Both the position numbers and the translations under genes were made by a program. A stretch of 35,283 bases of DNA from Leucobacter sp. PH1c. Its GTDB lineage: Bacteria; Actinomycetota; Actinomycetes; Actinomycetales; Microbacteriaceae. The stretch is taken from NCBI RefSeq assembly GCF_000633415.1, contig NZ_AYMV01000031.1, positions 1 to 35,283 on the forward strand. The letters are read 5' to 3'. The notes under the pieces were generated by a model. It ran no database searches, was not told the DNA's origin, and worked only from the letters and a program-made list of their open reading frames with translations. Shown piece by piece: positions 6,830-14,879 of the stretch; position 1 is the first letter of the stretch, and every line of letters begins with the position of its first letter.

Positions 6830-6863
6830 TTCCCCGTATATTCCCCGCAGGCGTGTTTCCCGC
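6830..6863 (+). repeat. Three short direct repeats TTCCC(C)G
   Basis: TTCCCCG at 6830-6836 and 6841-6847 and TTCCCG at 6857-6862 share orientation, spaced 11 and 16 bases. They lie between the island gene and the tRNA-Val terminator, where integrase arm-type sites would be expected. Function inferred. Confidence 0.4.
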
Positions 6864-6875
6864 GTGTAAAACAAA

Positions 6876-6903
6876 GAAGACCCTTGATTTCTCAAGGGTC
6901 TTC
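6876..6903 (-). terminator. Terminator of the tRNA Gly-Cys-Val cluster
   Basis: Perfect 12-base arms (6876-6887 and 6892-6903) with a 4-base loop. On the minus strand it is followed by TTTGTTTTAC. It starts 5 bases past the tRNA-Val 3' end. Confidence 0.92.
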
Positions 6904-6908
6904 GGGAG

Positions 6909-6980
6909 TGCGCGATACTGGGATCGAACCAGTGACCTCTTCCGTGTCAGGGAAGCGCGCTACCGCTGCGCCAATCGCGC
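6909..6980 (-). tRNA. tRNA-Val, anticodon GAC
   Basis: 72 bases. The acceptor GCGCGAT pairs with ATCGCGC, with discriminator A. The D-arm GCGC/GCGC, anticodon stem CTTCC/GGAAG with loop CTGACAC (anticodon GAC), and T-arm GGTTCGATCC are all present. The 3' CCA is not encoded. Last gene of a three-tRNA cluster; its 3' end is duplicated at 6196-6212. Confidence 0.96.
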
Positions 6981-7004
6981 CTAAAAGGCTATTGAATTAT
7001 AGCG

Positions 7005-7075
7005 AGGTGGCGACGGGATTCGAACCCGTGTATACGGCTTTGCAGGCCGCTGCCTCGCCTCTCGGCCACGCCACC
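7005..7075 (-). tRNA. tRNA-Cys, anticodon GCA
   Basis: 71 bases. The acceptor GGTGGCG pairs with CGCCACC, with discriminator T (U), the cysteine identity base. The anticodon loop CTGCAAA carries GCA and the T-arm reads GGGTTCGAATCCC. It lies 24 bases upstream of tRNA-Val. Confidence 0.96.
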
Positions 7076-7126
7076 GTATGGTGTTGCCACCTATTCAAAT
7101 AAGCAATCAAGCAATATGACTACCAG

Positions 7127-7199
7127 AGCGGATGACGAGACTCGAACTCGCGACCCTCACCTTGGCAAGGTGATGCGCTACCAACTGCGCTACATCCGC
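7127..7199 (-). tRNA. tRNA-Gly, anticodon GCC
   Basis: 73 bases. The acceptor GCGGATG pairs with CATCCGC, with discriminator T. The anticodon stem CACC/GGTG encloses a loop with GCC. First gene of the Gly-Cys-Val cluster, an order common in Actinobacteria. Confidence 0.96.
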
Positions 7200-7375
7200 A
7201 TGTTCACGGTGTTTGTTTCTGTGTTGCTGCCGTGTACTTGTATGACTATACGGGGGTTTTGCCGGGGCGCGCAAATTGGGCCCGTCACCCCGGGCGCGCC
7301 GCGGCTCCACGTAAGGGATCCGCGGGTTTTGCGCCTTTTTCGGCATTCTTGGACCCGGCCCCACACCTTGGCGGT

Positions 7376-7381
7376 TACTGT
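7376..7381 (+). promoter_or_regulatory. -10 hexamer of the HELLH gene
   Basis: TACTGT, 6 bases before the ATG at 7388, predicts a leaderless transcript. The divergent tRNA cluster starts 180 bases away. Confidence 0.45.
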
Positions 7382-7387
7382 GGGTAC

Positions 7388-8410
7388 ATGGTGAAGGCGT
7401 CGCGTTCCGGGCTGAGGCGCGGGCTCTGCCTGGGGGTCATCCTCCTGGTTGCGGTTGCCCTTGTCGTCGCGGTGACCTTCCGCCAGCAATTGAAGGACCA
7501 CTTCGCTGCCGTGTCGTTCGAGCCGAGCGTTCGCGTCGAGCGCGTGCTCGACGAGTTGCAGCTCACGGATGCCGGCGAGCGCATCTTCCTCGCGACGCAG
7601 CCGACAGTCGACGGGAGCCAGAACTTCAACGCGCAGTGCGCGGGCGTGGATCACTCCGAGCAGGGCCACGTGCTCGGCTGCTACACGGAGGATCGGATCC
7701 ACCTCTTCGATGTCACCGATGAGCGCGTCACGGGAGTGGTCGAGGTTACTGCGGCGCACGAACTGCTTCATGCGAGCTACGCGCGCCTCGGCGACGGCGA
7801 CCGCGCGATGCTGAGCGCCAAGCTGCGCCAGGAGTACGACCGGCGAGCCGCTGAAGATCCCGAGCTGAAAGAGCGCATGGCGGTCTATGAGCATCTCTCC
7901 GAGGCGGCGTTCGCGAACGAGCTCCACTCGGTGTTCGGAACGGAGGTGCGAGATCTGCCTGACTGGCTCGAAGAGCACTACGCCCAGTGGTTCAGTGATC
8001 GAGGAGCGATCGTCGACGCCTTCGCGAGGTATCACGCCGTTTTCGTCGACCTCCAGAAGCAGGCGGACGCGCTCCGCGGCGAAATGGAGAGCCTCCGCGC
8101 GGACGTTGAGGCGCGGAAGCAGAGTTACGTCGCCGATGTCGAGCAGTTCAATACCGACGCTGCCGACTTCAGTGCGCGCAACGAGCGATTCGAGTTCTCC
8201 GATGACGCGATCGGCTTCGACCGGATCCGCGGGGAGCTTGAGTGGCGCCGCGGCGAGCTCGAGGCCACGCGAGTGGGCATTCAGGCTGACGTTGATCGCT
8301 ACAACGCGCTGCGGGACCAGCTCACCGCGCTCAGCGAGGTGAGCTCGGAGTTGGATCAGCAGTTGAACAGCGACCTTGCGCCGGTAACGACACGCCCGGA
8401 TGGGGAGTGA
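7388..8410 (+). CDS. Membrane-anchored HELLH (zincin-like) protein with a coiled-coil tail
   Basis: A 340-residue protein. Basic residues 1-11 precede one hydrophobic helix (12-30), giving a signal anchor with the rest outside the membrane. VEVTAAHELLHASYARLG places HELLH at residues 124-128, the zinc-binding helix motif of gluzincin/metzincin-type peptidases; Cys84 and Cys98 could form a disulfide before it. A possible third zinc ligand lies in a downstream Glu-rich segment (SEAAFANELHSVFGTEVRDLPDWLEEHY, about 177-204). Residues from about 220 to 325 are rich in Glu, Arg, Leu and Ala heptads and look like a coiled coil. I do not recognise a named family. The ATG at 7388 is set by TACTGT 6 bases upstream. 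A surface protease or an inactive relative is possible. Confidence 0.72.
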   Translation: MVKASRSGLRRGLCLGVILLVAVALVVAVTFRQQLKDHFAAVSFEPSVRVERVLDELQLTDAGERIFLATQPTVDGSQNFNAQCAGVDHSEQGHVLGCYTEDRIHLFDVTDERVTGVVEVTAAHELLHASYARLGDGDRAMLSAKLRQEYDRRAAEDPELKERMAVYEHLSEAAFANELHSVFGTEVRDLPDWLEEHYAQWFSDRGAIVDAFARYHAVFVDLQKQADALRGEMESLRADVEARKQSYVADVEQFNTDAADFSARNERFEFSDDAIGFDRIRGELEWRRGELEATRVGIQADVDRYNALRDQLTALSEVSSELDQQLNSDLAPVTTRPDGE

Positions 8411-8443
8411 GACTTCCCCGAGAACACGCGGAAGCTCGGCTGA

Positions 8444-8473
8444 TTGCACGGGGGCGTGGCCGAGCCGTGTAAT
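8444..8473 (+). promoter_or_regulatory. Promoter of tRNA-Val(CAC)
   Basis: -35-like TTGCAC (8444-8449), 18 bases, then -10-like TGTAAT (8468-8473). TAATAT at 8470-8475 is an alternative. It lies 42 bases before the tRNA. Confidence 0.5.
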
Positions 8474-8514
8474 ATCAATCTGGTTGATGCGGATCCGACA
8501 GGGTCAGCGAAAAC

Positions 8515-8587
8515 GGGCGATTGGCGCAGTTGGTAGCGCGCTTCCTTCACACGGAAGAGGTCATCAGTTCGAGTCTGGTATCGCCCA
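8515..8587 (+). tRNA. tRNA-Val, anticodon CAC
   Basis: 73 bases. The acceptor GGGCGAT pairs with ATCGCCC, with discriminator A. The anticodon stem CTTCC/GGAAG encloses loop TTCACAC (CAC). Bases 8588-8590 read CCA, so the 3' end may be encoded. It is a second valine isoacceptor 1.5 kb from tRNA-Val(GAC). Confidence 0.96.
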
Positions 8588-8593
8588 CCACGA

Positions 8594-8622
8594 GAACGCC
8601 CCCGGCACTGCCGGGGGCGTTC
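8594..8622 (+). terminator. Terminator after tRNA-Val(CAC)
   Basis: Perfect 12-base arms (8594-8605 and 8611-8622) around CACTG, followed by GCTGTTTCT. It lies 6 bases past the tRNA. Confidence 0.88.
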
Positions 8623-8647
8623 GCTGTTTCTGGGTGCACCCCCCGGA

Positions 8648-10030
8648 TCAGCGGGGGAGCAGCGCCCCGAGCCTGCGGGCGCCCTCGGCGAACTGCGCCG
8701 GTGTCCCCGCCCCAAACGAGAAGCGCAGGTGCGGGGCCGGCGGCTCGTCGACGAAGAAGTGCCGGCCGTTCCCCACGAGCACGCCCGCCGCGTCCGCCGC
8801 TGCGCTCAGCGCGTCAGTGTCGGTATCCAGGGGGAGACGTGCCCAGAGATGCAGCCCGCCGCGCGGGGGTGCCGAGATGCGCGCCTGCGGCAGTGACTCC
8901 CGCAGCGCGGTCAGCAGGGCGTCTCGCCGCGCGGCGAGTGCGGGGGCGAGCCGCGCCAGATGTCGCGGCCAAGCGCTCGAGGTGAGGAGACCGAGCGCGA
9001 CCTCCTGGATGAGCGGCGCGACGCCGAGGTCCTCCGCGGTGCGCGATGCGCGGAGGCGCGCCGCCGCGGGGCCGCGCGCCACGATCGCGCCGAGGCGTAG
9101 CCCGGGAGAGGCGGGCTTCGACAGTGTGAGAATCGAGACGACGTGCCCGTCCGGGGCGGCGGTGAAGAGCGGTGCCGGTGTCGGGCTCTCGATGCCGAGG
9201 TGGCGAGCCCAGTCGTCCTCGATGATGAAGGCCCCGTACTGCGCGGCGAGCTCGAGCACGCGGGCGCGGCGCTCGGGGCTGAGCGTGGCGCCCGTCGGGT
9301 TCGCGAAACCCGGCTGCAGGGAGATGAGGCGCGCCCCGGTGCGGCGCAGCTCGTCCTCCAGGCGGTCCACGAGGATTCCGTCGGCGTCGGTGGGGACGGG
9401 GGCGAGCCGGAGGCCCGCGCTCTGCGCGGCAATGAGCGCACCCGGGTATGCCGGGCTCTCGGTGATGAGGGTCGCCCCGGGCTCGGCGAGCGTACGCATC
9501 GCGAAGACGAGTGCCTGCTGGCCGCCGGGGGTGACGATCACCTCCCCGGGATCCGCCCGATAGCTCGCGGCGAGCACGCGGCGCAGCTCGGGGGAGCCGG
9601 CCGGCGGCGTCATGGCCCACGCGCGCGGGTGCTTGGCGGCGCGGGATGCGAGCCGCTGCAGATCCTCGGCGGGAAGGAGCTCCGGCGCGAGATAGCCCCA
9701 GGAGAGGGGGAGATGATCCGCTCCGCCGTAGCCGCCCAGGCGTGAAGCGCGATCGGGATCCACGCGCGCCCCGCCGAGCGCCTGCGTCTGCCAGGAGAAG
9801 TCGGGCTCGCGCGCGAGGCTCCGGTCGAGCACGAAGGTGCCGCGGCCCGGTTCGGTGCGCACGAGCCCGAGCGCCGTGAGTTCGGCGAGCGCCGCGGTGA
9901 TCGTCGCGGCGCTTGCCCGGTACTCCTGCGAGAGCGCGCGCACGCCGGGGAGACGGGCGCCCACGGCGAGCTGCTCGATCCGTGCGCGGAGCTGCGCGGC
10001 GATCGATCCCGCTCTGTTACCCTGAGTCAT
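8648..10030 (-). CDS. MocR/PdxR-type transcriptional regulator (GntR HTH plus aminotransferase-like domain)
   Basis: A 460-residue protein. Residues 1-65 are a GntR-type winged helix (AAQLRARIEQLAVGARLPGVRALSQEYRASAATITAALAELTALGLV). A fold-type I aminotransferase-like domain starts near residue 105, with TPGGQQALVFAMRTL, PGFANPTGATLS and YGAFIIEDDWARHLG. SILTLSKPASPGLRLG holds the PLP-binding lysine at about residue 304. MocR proteins use PLP or amino-acid adducts as effectors and often control vitamin B6, GABA or transport genes; the target cannot be told here. The nearest candidate is the divergent GNAT gene. The ATG at 10030 is chosen; an in-frame TTG at 10042 is possible. TAACGTTA lies just upstream and may be an operator half. 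Confidence 0.9.
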   Translation of the reverse strand: MTQGNRAGSIAAQLRARIEQLAVGARLPGVRALSQEYRASAATITAALAELTALGLVRTEPGRGTFVLDRSLAREPDFSWQTQALGGARVDPDRASRLGGYGGADHLPLSWGYLAPELLPAEDLQRLASRAAKHPRAWAMTPPAGSPELRRVLAASYRADPGEVIVTPGGQQALVFAMRTLAEPGATLITESPAYPGALIAAQSAGLRLAPVPTDADGILVDRLEDELRRTGARLISLQPGFANPTGATLSPERRARVLELAAQYGAFIIEDDWARHLGIESPTPAPLFTAAPDGHVVSILTLSKPASPGLRLGAIVARGPAAARLRASRTAEDLGVAPLIQEVALGLLTSSAWPRHLARLAPALAARRDALLTALRESLPQARISAPPRGGLHLWARLPLDTDTDALSAAADAAGVLVGNGRHFFVDEPPAPHLRFSFGAGTPAQFAEGARRLGALLPR

Positions 10031-10156
10031 GAAGCTAGTCAATAACGTTACTCAGTTCTTTGCAAGTGCGTTACGCCGACCGCGGGGGCCGCCTCAGGCG
10101 TGCTCCTCCCGCGCCGCACGGCGCTCCATCACCGCACACACTTGAAGGACACCGTT

Positions 10157-10630
10157 TTGTCGAACACTGCACGCCCCATCGTTCGTTTCCTCGCCCCGGC
10201 CGACGAGCCGCGCTGGCGCTCGCTCTTCCGCGCGTACCGCGAGTTCTACCGCCTGCCCGAGTCCGAGGAGATCGTCTCCCGCGCCTGGGGCTGGTTCATG
10301 GACCCGCGCCACGAGTGCGCGGCCCTCGTGGCTGAGGTTGACGGCGAGGTGCTGGGCTTCGCTCACCACCGCCGCTTCTCTGCCCCGTACACGGGGACGA
10401 CCCACCTCTTCCTCGACGACCTCTTCACCGATCCGGCCGCGCGGGGACGCGGCGTCGGCCGCGCGCTGATCACCCGGCTGCAGGAAATGGCGGCCGCCGA
10501 GGGGCGCGCCGGCGTCCAGTGGGTGACCGCCGCGGACAACCACCAGGCGCAGGCCCTGTACGACACCCTCGCCACCCGGGCGAGCTGGGTCACCTACGAC
10601 GCGCAGCCCGTCGCGGGCGTCACGCCGTAG
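10157..10630 (+). CDS. GNAT-family N-acetyltransferase
   Basis: A 157-residue protein. The acetyl-CoA pyrophosphate loop reads PAARGRGVGRALITRLQEMA (about residues 93-112), preceded by the strand THLFLDDLFTDPA. It ends with GVQWVTAADNHQAQALYDTLATRASWVTYD, the usual motif B and tail. GNAT enzymes acetylate amines, amino acids or protein residues; the substrate is unknown. The start is taken as TTG at 10157 because GAAGGA lies 7 bases upstream and the protein then begins SNTARPIVRFLAPADE, as expected. It is divergent from the MocR-type regulator with about 125 bases between starts, so it may be its target. Confidence 0.88.
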   Translation: MSNTARPIVRFLAPADEPRWRSLFRAYREFYRLPESEEIVSRAWGWFMDPRHECAALVAEVDGEVLGFAHHRRFSAPYTGTTHLFLDDLFTDPAARGRGVGRALITRLQEMAAAEGRAGVQWVTAADNHQAQALYDTLATRASWVTYDAQPVAGVTP

Positions 10631-10722
10631 GCCCGGATCCCGCGCGCCCGCACGCGGGTCGCCCGCCACGCCACGCGCGGGGCGCGCGGCCCGCGTGCAT
10701 GCGCTCCCGAGATCCAGCGCGA

Positions 10723-10728
10723 TAGAAT
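10723..10728 (+). promoter_or_regulatory. -10 hexamer of thrS
   Basis: TAGAAT inside GATAGAATCG, 39 bases before the thrS GTG. No clear -35 is seen. The short leader leaves no room for a T-box riboswitch. Confidence 0.5.
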
Positions 10729-10767
10729 CGCCTGGTCCGGTTTCTCTCTTCGAAGGAGTGTGCCCAC

Positions 10768-12735
10768 GTGGCCGATGGCTTCTCCCTGTTCACTGATCGT
10801 TCCATTGTCGCAATGCGCGTCAATGGCGAGCTGCGCGACCTCGCGACCGAGGTCACGGAGACGGACACGGTGGAGCCCGTCGGGATCGACACGGAGGACG
10901 GCCTGAACGTCCTGCGCCACTCCGCGGCGCACGTGCTCGCGCAGGCGGTGCAGCGCATCAACCCGGAGACCACGCTCGGCATCGGCCCGCCCATCACCGA
11001 CGGCTTCTACTACGACTTCGATCCGAAGCAGCCCTTCACTCCCGAGGACCTCAAGGCCATCGAGAAGGAGATGCAGCGGATCGTCAAGCAGGGCCAGCGC
11101 TTCGTGCGACGGGTCGTGACCGAGGACGAGGCTCGCGCGGAGCTCGCGAACGAGCCCTACAAGCTCGAGCTGATCGGCCTCAAGGGTGGCGCCGACGCGG
11201 GAAGCGACAACGAGAACGTCGAGGTCGGCGGCGCCGAGCTCACGATCTACGACAACGTCGATCCCAAGACCGGCGAGCTCTGCTGGAAGGACCTCTGCCG
11301 CGGCCCGCACGTGCCGAGCACCCGCGTGCTCGGGAACGGCTGGGCGCTCATGCGCAGCGCAGGCGCCTACTGGCGCGGCAGCGAGGCCAACCCGATGCTG
11401 CAGCGCATCTATGGCACCGCCTGGCCGACGAAGGACGAGCTGCGCGCCTACCAGACCCGGCTCGAGGAGGCCGCCAAGCGCGACCACCGCAAGCTCGGCG
11501 TCGAGCTCGACCTCTTCTCGTTCCCCGACGAGATCGGATCCGGCCTCGCCGTGTTCCACCCGAAGGGCGGCATCATCCGCCACGAGATCGAGAACTTCAT
11601 GCGCTCCGAGCTGCTGAAGAACGGCTACGAGGTGGTGAACAGCCCGCACATCACGAAGGGCTCGCTGTTCGAGACCAGCCAGCACCTTAACTGGTACAAG
11701 GACGGCATGTTCCCGGCGATGCACCTCGACGAGGTCACCGACGCGGAGGGCAACGTCACGAAGCCGGGCCAGGACTACTACCTGAAGCCCATGAACTGCC
11801 CGTTCCACAACCTCATCTTCCGCGCCCGCGCGCGCAGCTACCGCGAGCTGCCGCTGCGCCTCGCGGAGTTCGGCACGGTCTACCGCTACGAGAAGAGCGG
11901 CACGCTCTCCGGGCTGACCCGCGTGCGCGGCCTCACGCAGGACGACGCCCACATCTACGTCACCGACGAGCAGGTGAAGGGCGAGATCAAGACGCAGCTC
12001 GAGTTTGTCTTCGAGACGCTCCGCGCCTACGGCCTGAACGACTTCTACCTCGAGCTCTCCACGCGGGATCCCGAGAAGTCGGTCGGCTCGGACGAGCAGT
12101 GGGCCGTCGCCGAGCAGACGCTGCGCGAGGTCGGCGAGGAATCGGGCCTCGAACTGGTCGCCGATCCGGGCGGCGCCGCCTTCTACGGGCCGAAGATCTC
12201 GGTGCAGGCACGCGACGCGATCGGCCGCACCTGGCAGCTCTCCACCGTGCAGCTCGACTTCAACCAGCCCGCACTGTTCGAGCTCGAGTACGCCGCGGCG
12301 GATGGCACGCGCAAGCAGCCCGTCATGATCCACCGTGCGCTGCTCGGCTCGGTCGAGCGCTTCTTCGCGATCCTGCTCGAGCACTACGCCGGCGCGTTCC
12401 CCGTGTGGCTCTCGCCCACGCAGGTGGTCGGCATCCCCGTCGCCGAGCAGTACGGCGAGTACCTTGACGGCATCATCGCGCAGCTCCGCGAGCGCGGCGT
12501 GCGCGCCGAGGTCGACCACTCGGACGACCGGATGCCGAAGAAGATCCGCACCCACACGAAGGCGAAGACCCCCTTCCAGCTGATCGCCGGCGAGGAGGAT
12601 CGCGCCGCGGGCGCCGTGTCCTTCCGCTTCCGTGACGGCACGCAGCTGAACGGCGTGCCGATCGCCGAGGCGATCGAGCGGATCGTGGGCTCGATCGAGT
12701 CACATGAGCAGGTGTCGACGGCGTGGACCGCGTAG
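10768..12735 (+). CDS. thrS: Threonine--tRNA ligase
   Basis: A 655-residue class II aminoacyl-tRNA synthetase that charges tRNA-Thr. It has an N-terminal TGS domain (about 1-60) and an editing domain with [34 protein letters not shown]. The catalytic core includes [10 protein letters not shown] (zinc-ligand Cys near 343), the motif 2 region [31 protein letters not shown], and [31 protein letters not shown] (motif 3). The anticodon-binding domain is C-terminal. Length fits the family. GTG at 10768 follows AGGAG by 9 bases. Its 3' end overlaps the HIT gene by 13 bases, so the two are probably cotranscribed. Confidence 0.98.
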   Translation: MADGFSLFTDRSIVAMRVNGELRDLATEVTETDTVEPVGIDTEDGLNVLRHSAAHVLAQAVQRINPETTLGIGPPITDGFYYDFDPKQPFTPEDLKAIEKEMQRIVKQGQRFVRRVVTEDEARAELANEPYKLELIGLKGGADAGSDNENVEVGGAELTIYDNVDPKTGELCWKDLCRGPHVPSTRVLGNGWALMRSAGAYWRGSEANPMLQRIYGTAWPTKDELRAYQTRLEEAAKRDHRKLGVELDLFSFPDEIGSGLAVFHPKGGIIRHEIENFMRSELLKNGYEVVNSPHITKGSLFETSQHLNWYKDGMFPAMHLDEVTDAEGNVTKPGQDYYLKPMNCPFHNLIFRARARSYRELPLRLAEFGTVYRYEKSGTLSGLTRVRGLTQDDAHIYVTDEQVKGEIKTQLEFVFETLRAYGLNDFYLELSTRDPEKSVGSDEQWAVAEQTLREVGEESGLELVADPGGAAFYGPKISVQARDAIGRTWQLSTVQLDFNQPALFELEYAAADGTRKQPVMIHRALLGSVERFFAILLEHYAGAFPVWLSPTQVVGIPVAEQYGEYLDGIIAQLRERGVRAEVDHSDDRMPKKIRTHTKAKTPFQLIAGEEDRAAGAVSFRFRDGTQLNGVPIAEAIERIVGSIESHEQVSTAWTA

Positions 12736-13286
12736 AAGACCTCTCGACCACCGCCGCGGTGGGCACCCCGGACGACATGGAGCGTCTGTGGGTGCCCCAC
12801 CGCATGGTGTACGTGCAGGATCACCACCAGCCCACCCGGCACGACTGCCCGTTCTGTGAGGCACCCGGCAAGTCCGATGAGGACGCGCTGATCGTCGCGC
12901 GCGGCGAGACGGCGTACGTGATCCTGAACCTGTTCCCCTATAACACGGGGCACATGCTCGTGTGCCCGTACCGGCACATCGCGGGCTACGACGAGGCGAC
13001 CCCCGAGGAGGTCGCCGAGATCGGTGCGCTCACGCAGCGCGCGATGCGCATCGCGCGCGAGGTCATGGGCTGCGACGGATTCAACCTCGGCATGAACCAG
13101 GGTGCGATCGCGGGGGCCGGCGTCGCCGCGCACCTGCACCAGCACATCGTGCCGCGGTGGGCCTCCGACGCGAACTTCTTCCCGATCATCGCGAAGACGA
13201 AGGCACTGCCCCAGCTGCTGGGCGAGGTCCGAGAGAAGCTCGCCACGGCGTGGGCAGACCCCCCGGACGGGGCGGACGCCGCGTAG
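12723..13286 (+). CDS. HIT-family protein, Ap4A-phosphorylase-like
   Basis: A 187-residue protein. HLHQHIVP (137-144) is the catalytic histidine triad, with [17 protein letters not shown] before it. Cys42 and Cys45 (CPFC) form half of a possible zinc site. The set [20 protein letters not shown] and the thrS neighbourhood match the actinobacterial proteins described as diadenosine tetraphosphate phosphorylases, which split Ap4A using phosphate. GTG at 12723 lies within the thrS 3' end, so expression is likely coupled. Clearing Ap4A made by aminoacyl-tRNA synthetases would suit this pairing; that link is inference. Confidence 0.92.
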   Translation: MDRVEDLSTTAAVGTPDDMERLWVPHRMVYVQDHHQPTRHDCPFCEAPGKSDEDALIVARGETAYVILNLFPYNTGHMLVCPYRHIAGYDEATPEEVAEIGALTQRAMRIAREVMGCDGFNLGMNQGAIAGAGVAAHLHQHIVPRWASDANFFPIIAKTKALPQLLGEVREKLATAWADPPDGADAA

Positions 13287-13365
13287 CTCCGGGCCCAGCC
13301 CGGCGCGCGGCCCTCACCCGCACGCAGAGACCTCAGCAGACAGAATCACGGAAGGAGTCCCCATA

Positions 13366-14130
13366 ATGTCCGGACACTCCAAATGGGCGACCACCAAGCA
13401 CAAGAAGGCGATCCTCGACTCGCGCCGCGCCAAGGCGTTCGCGAAGTACATCAAGGTGATCGAGGTGGCGGCGCGCATCGGCGGGCCCGACCTCGCAGGC
13501 AACCCGGCCCTCGCCGATGCCGTGCACAAGGCCAAGAAGAACTCGGTCCCCGGTGACAACATCGACCGCGCGATCAAGCGCGGCGCCGGTCTCGACGGCG
13601 ACGCCGTCGAGTACACGACGATCATGTACGAAGGCTACGGCCCGAACGGCGTCGCCCTCATGATCGAGTGCCTCACCGACAACAAGAACCGTGCCGCGGC
13701 CGAGGTGCGCACCGCGCTCAGCCGCAACGGCGGCACCCTCGCCGATCCCGGCTCGGTCGCGTACAACTTCGCGCGCAAGGGCGTCATCTCGGTTCCCGCT
13801 GAGGGCACCACCGAGGACGACGTGCTCATGGCCGTGCTCGAGGCCGGCGCCGAAGAGGTGACCCCCGCCCCGAACGGCGAGTCCTTCGAGGTGCTCACCG
13901 AGCCGTCCGAGCTCGTCGCCGCGCGCACCGCGCTCGTGGACGCGGGCATCGACTACGACTCGGCCGAGGCCGAGTTCGTGCCGAACCTGAAGGTGGAGAT
14001 CGACGCCGACACCGCGCGCAAGGTGTTCCGCCTGATCGACGCGCTCGAGGACAGCGACGACGTGCAGAACGTCTTCTCGAACTTCGACCTCACCCCCGAG
14101 GTGCAGGCCGAGCTCGCAGAGTCCGAGTAA
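13366..14130 (+). CDS. yebC: YebC/PmpR family protein (TACO1-like)
   Basis: A 254-residue protein beginning [25 protein letters not shown], the hallmark N-terminus of the family. It continues with [28 protein letters not shown] and [48 protein letters not shown]. Family members have been described as transcription regulators and, more recently, as ribosome-associated factors relieving stalls at proline stretches. The start at 13366 is supported by GAAGGAG 8 bases upstream. ruvC follows after 26 bases; the yebC-ruvC pair is widely conserved. Confidence 0.97.
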   Translation: MSGHSKWATTKHKKAILDSRRAKAFAKYIKVIEVAARIGGPDLAGNPALADAVHKAKKNSVPGDNIDRAIKRGAGLDGDAVEYTTIMYEGYGPNGVALMIECLTDNKNRAAAEVRTALSRNGGTLADPGSVAYNFARKGVISVPAEGTTEDDVLMAVLEAGAEEVTPAPNGESFEVLTEPSELVAARTALVDAGIDYDSAEAEFVPNLKVEIDADTARKVFRLIDALEDSDDVQNVFSNFDLTPEVQAELAESE

Positions 14131-14156
14131 CCCTCCCCGACACGGCGTCCCGCACC

Positions 14157-14750
14157 ATGCGCATCATCGGTATCGACCCCGGCCTCACCCGCTGCGGCGT
14201 CGGGATCGTGACCGCTGGCGCGGGGCGCCGTGTCGAGTTCTCCCACGTCGAGGTGCTCGGCAGCCCCGCGGGAGCGAGCCTGCCCGCGCGACTGCACCAG
14301 ATCGGCTCGGGCATCCGCCGCCTCCTCGACGGCGAGCGACCCGACGGCATCGCGCTCGAGCGGGTCTTCGCGCAGCAGAACGTGGCGAGCGTCATGGGCG
14401 TCGCGCAGATCAGCGGTGTCGTGATGTACCTCGCGGAAGAGCGCGGGATCCCCGTCGCGCTCTACACCCCGAACGAAGTGAAGTCTCAGGTGACTGGCTA
14501 CGGCTCCGCGGACAAGGCGCAGGTGACCACCATGGTGACCCGGCTGCTCGGGCTCGCCGCGCCGCCCAAGCCCGCCGATGCGGCCGACGCGCTCGCCCTC
14601 GCGATTACGCACGCCTGGCACCTCGGCCGCGGCGGATCGGCGGACCGACAGAGCGCGGCTGCCGCCCCCGCGGCGGAGACGCCCGCGCAGCGCGCCTGGC
14701 GAGAGGCCGAGGCCAAGGTCGGACGGCGCCGGAGCGGCCCGCGGGCCTGA
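14157..14750 (+). CDS. ruvC: Crossover junction endodeoxyribonuclease RuvC
   Basis: A 197-residue Holliday-junction resolvase with an RNase H-like fold. The catalytic acids are visible: Asp7 in IGIDPGLTRCG, Glu68 in IALERVF, and Asp141/Asp144 in KPADAADALALAITHAW. FAQQNVASVMGVAQISGV contains the junction-binding helix. RuvC cuts junctions held by RuvAB, but ruvA and ruvB do not follow here. The C-terminus after about residue 155 is Ala/Arg-rich and variable. The stop TGA overlaps the first of a cluster of GATC sites. Confidence 0.97.
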   Translation: MRIIGIDPGLTRCGVGIVTAGAGRRVEFSHVEVLGSPAGASLPARLHQIGSGIRRLLDGERPDGIALERVFAQQNVASVMGVAQISGVVMYLAEERGIPVALYTPNEVKSQVTGYGSADKAQVTTMVTRLLGLAAPPKPADAADALALAITHAWHLGRGGSADRQSAAAAPAAETPAQRAWREAEAKVGRRRSGPRA

Positions 14751-14824
14751 TCCGGCGCTGGTACTGATCCGGATCCGTGCCGATCAGGATCGGCTCAGGA
14801 TCGGCACCGGATCGGCCACGGATC
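14749..14824. repeat. GATC cluster with a bulged hairpin
   Basis: GATC occurs eight times in 76 bases (14749, 14766, 14772, 14782, 14788, 14799, 14810, 14821). The last four starts are exactly 11 bases apart. Within it 14772-14785 and 14799-14813 form an inverted repeat with one unpaired base. It sits right after ruvC and may act in transcription termination. Confidence 0.55.
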
Positions 14825-14844
14825 CCGGCCTGCCGTCGCTCCGT

Positions 14845-14867
14845 GCGCGGGGCGTCCAGCCCCGCGC
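14845..14867. terminator. Hairpin between ruvC and the convergent TRIC-family gene
   Basis: Perfect 9-base arms GCGCGGGGC (14845-14853) and GCCCCGCGC (14859-14867) with a 5-base loop, followed by GTTTGA. It lies between two genes that converge, 13 bases past the minus-strand stop. Confidence 0.65.
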
Positions 14868-14879
14868 GTTTGACCGTGA

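Larger units (their letters stand above)
6196..6924. mobile_element. Probable mini-element integrated at tRNA-Val(GAC)
   Basis: The interval is bounded by the 17-base direct repeats at 6196-6212 and 6908-6924. It contains a single minus-strand membrane-protein gene of about 50 % G+C, against about 70 % around it. Three TTCCC(C)G repeats (6830, 6841, 6857) near the tRNA-proximal end resemble arm sites. Each repeat copy has its own terminator just downstream, as expected if the element brought one of them. No integrase, transposase or replication gene is inside, so it is either a remnant or an element mobilised in trans. Confidence 0.6.

Noticed and set aside
10594-12555. A 653-codon minus-strand frame opposite thrS
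   Set aside because: Antisense by-product of high G+C; thrS is intact and the antisense product shows no domain.
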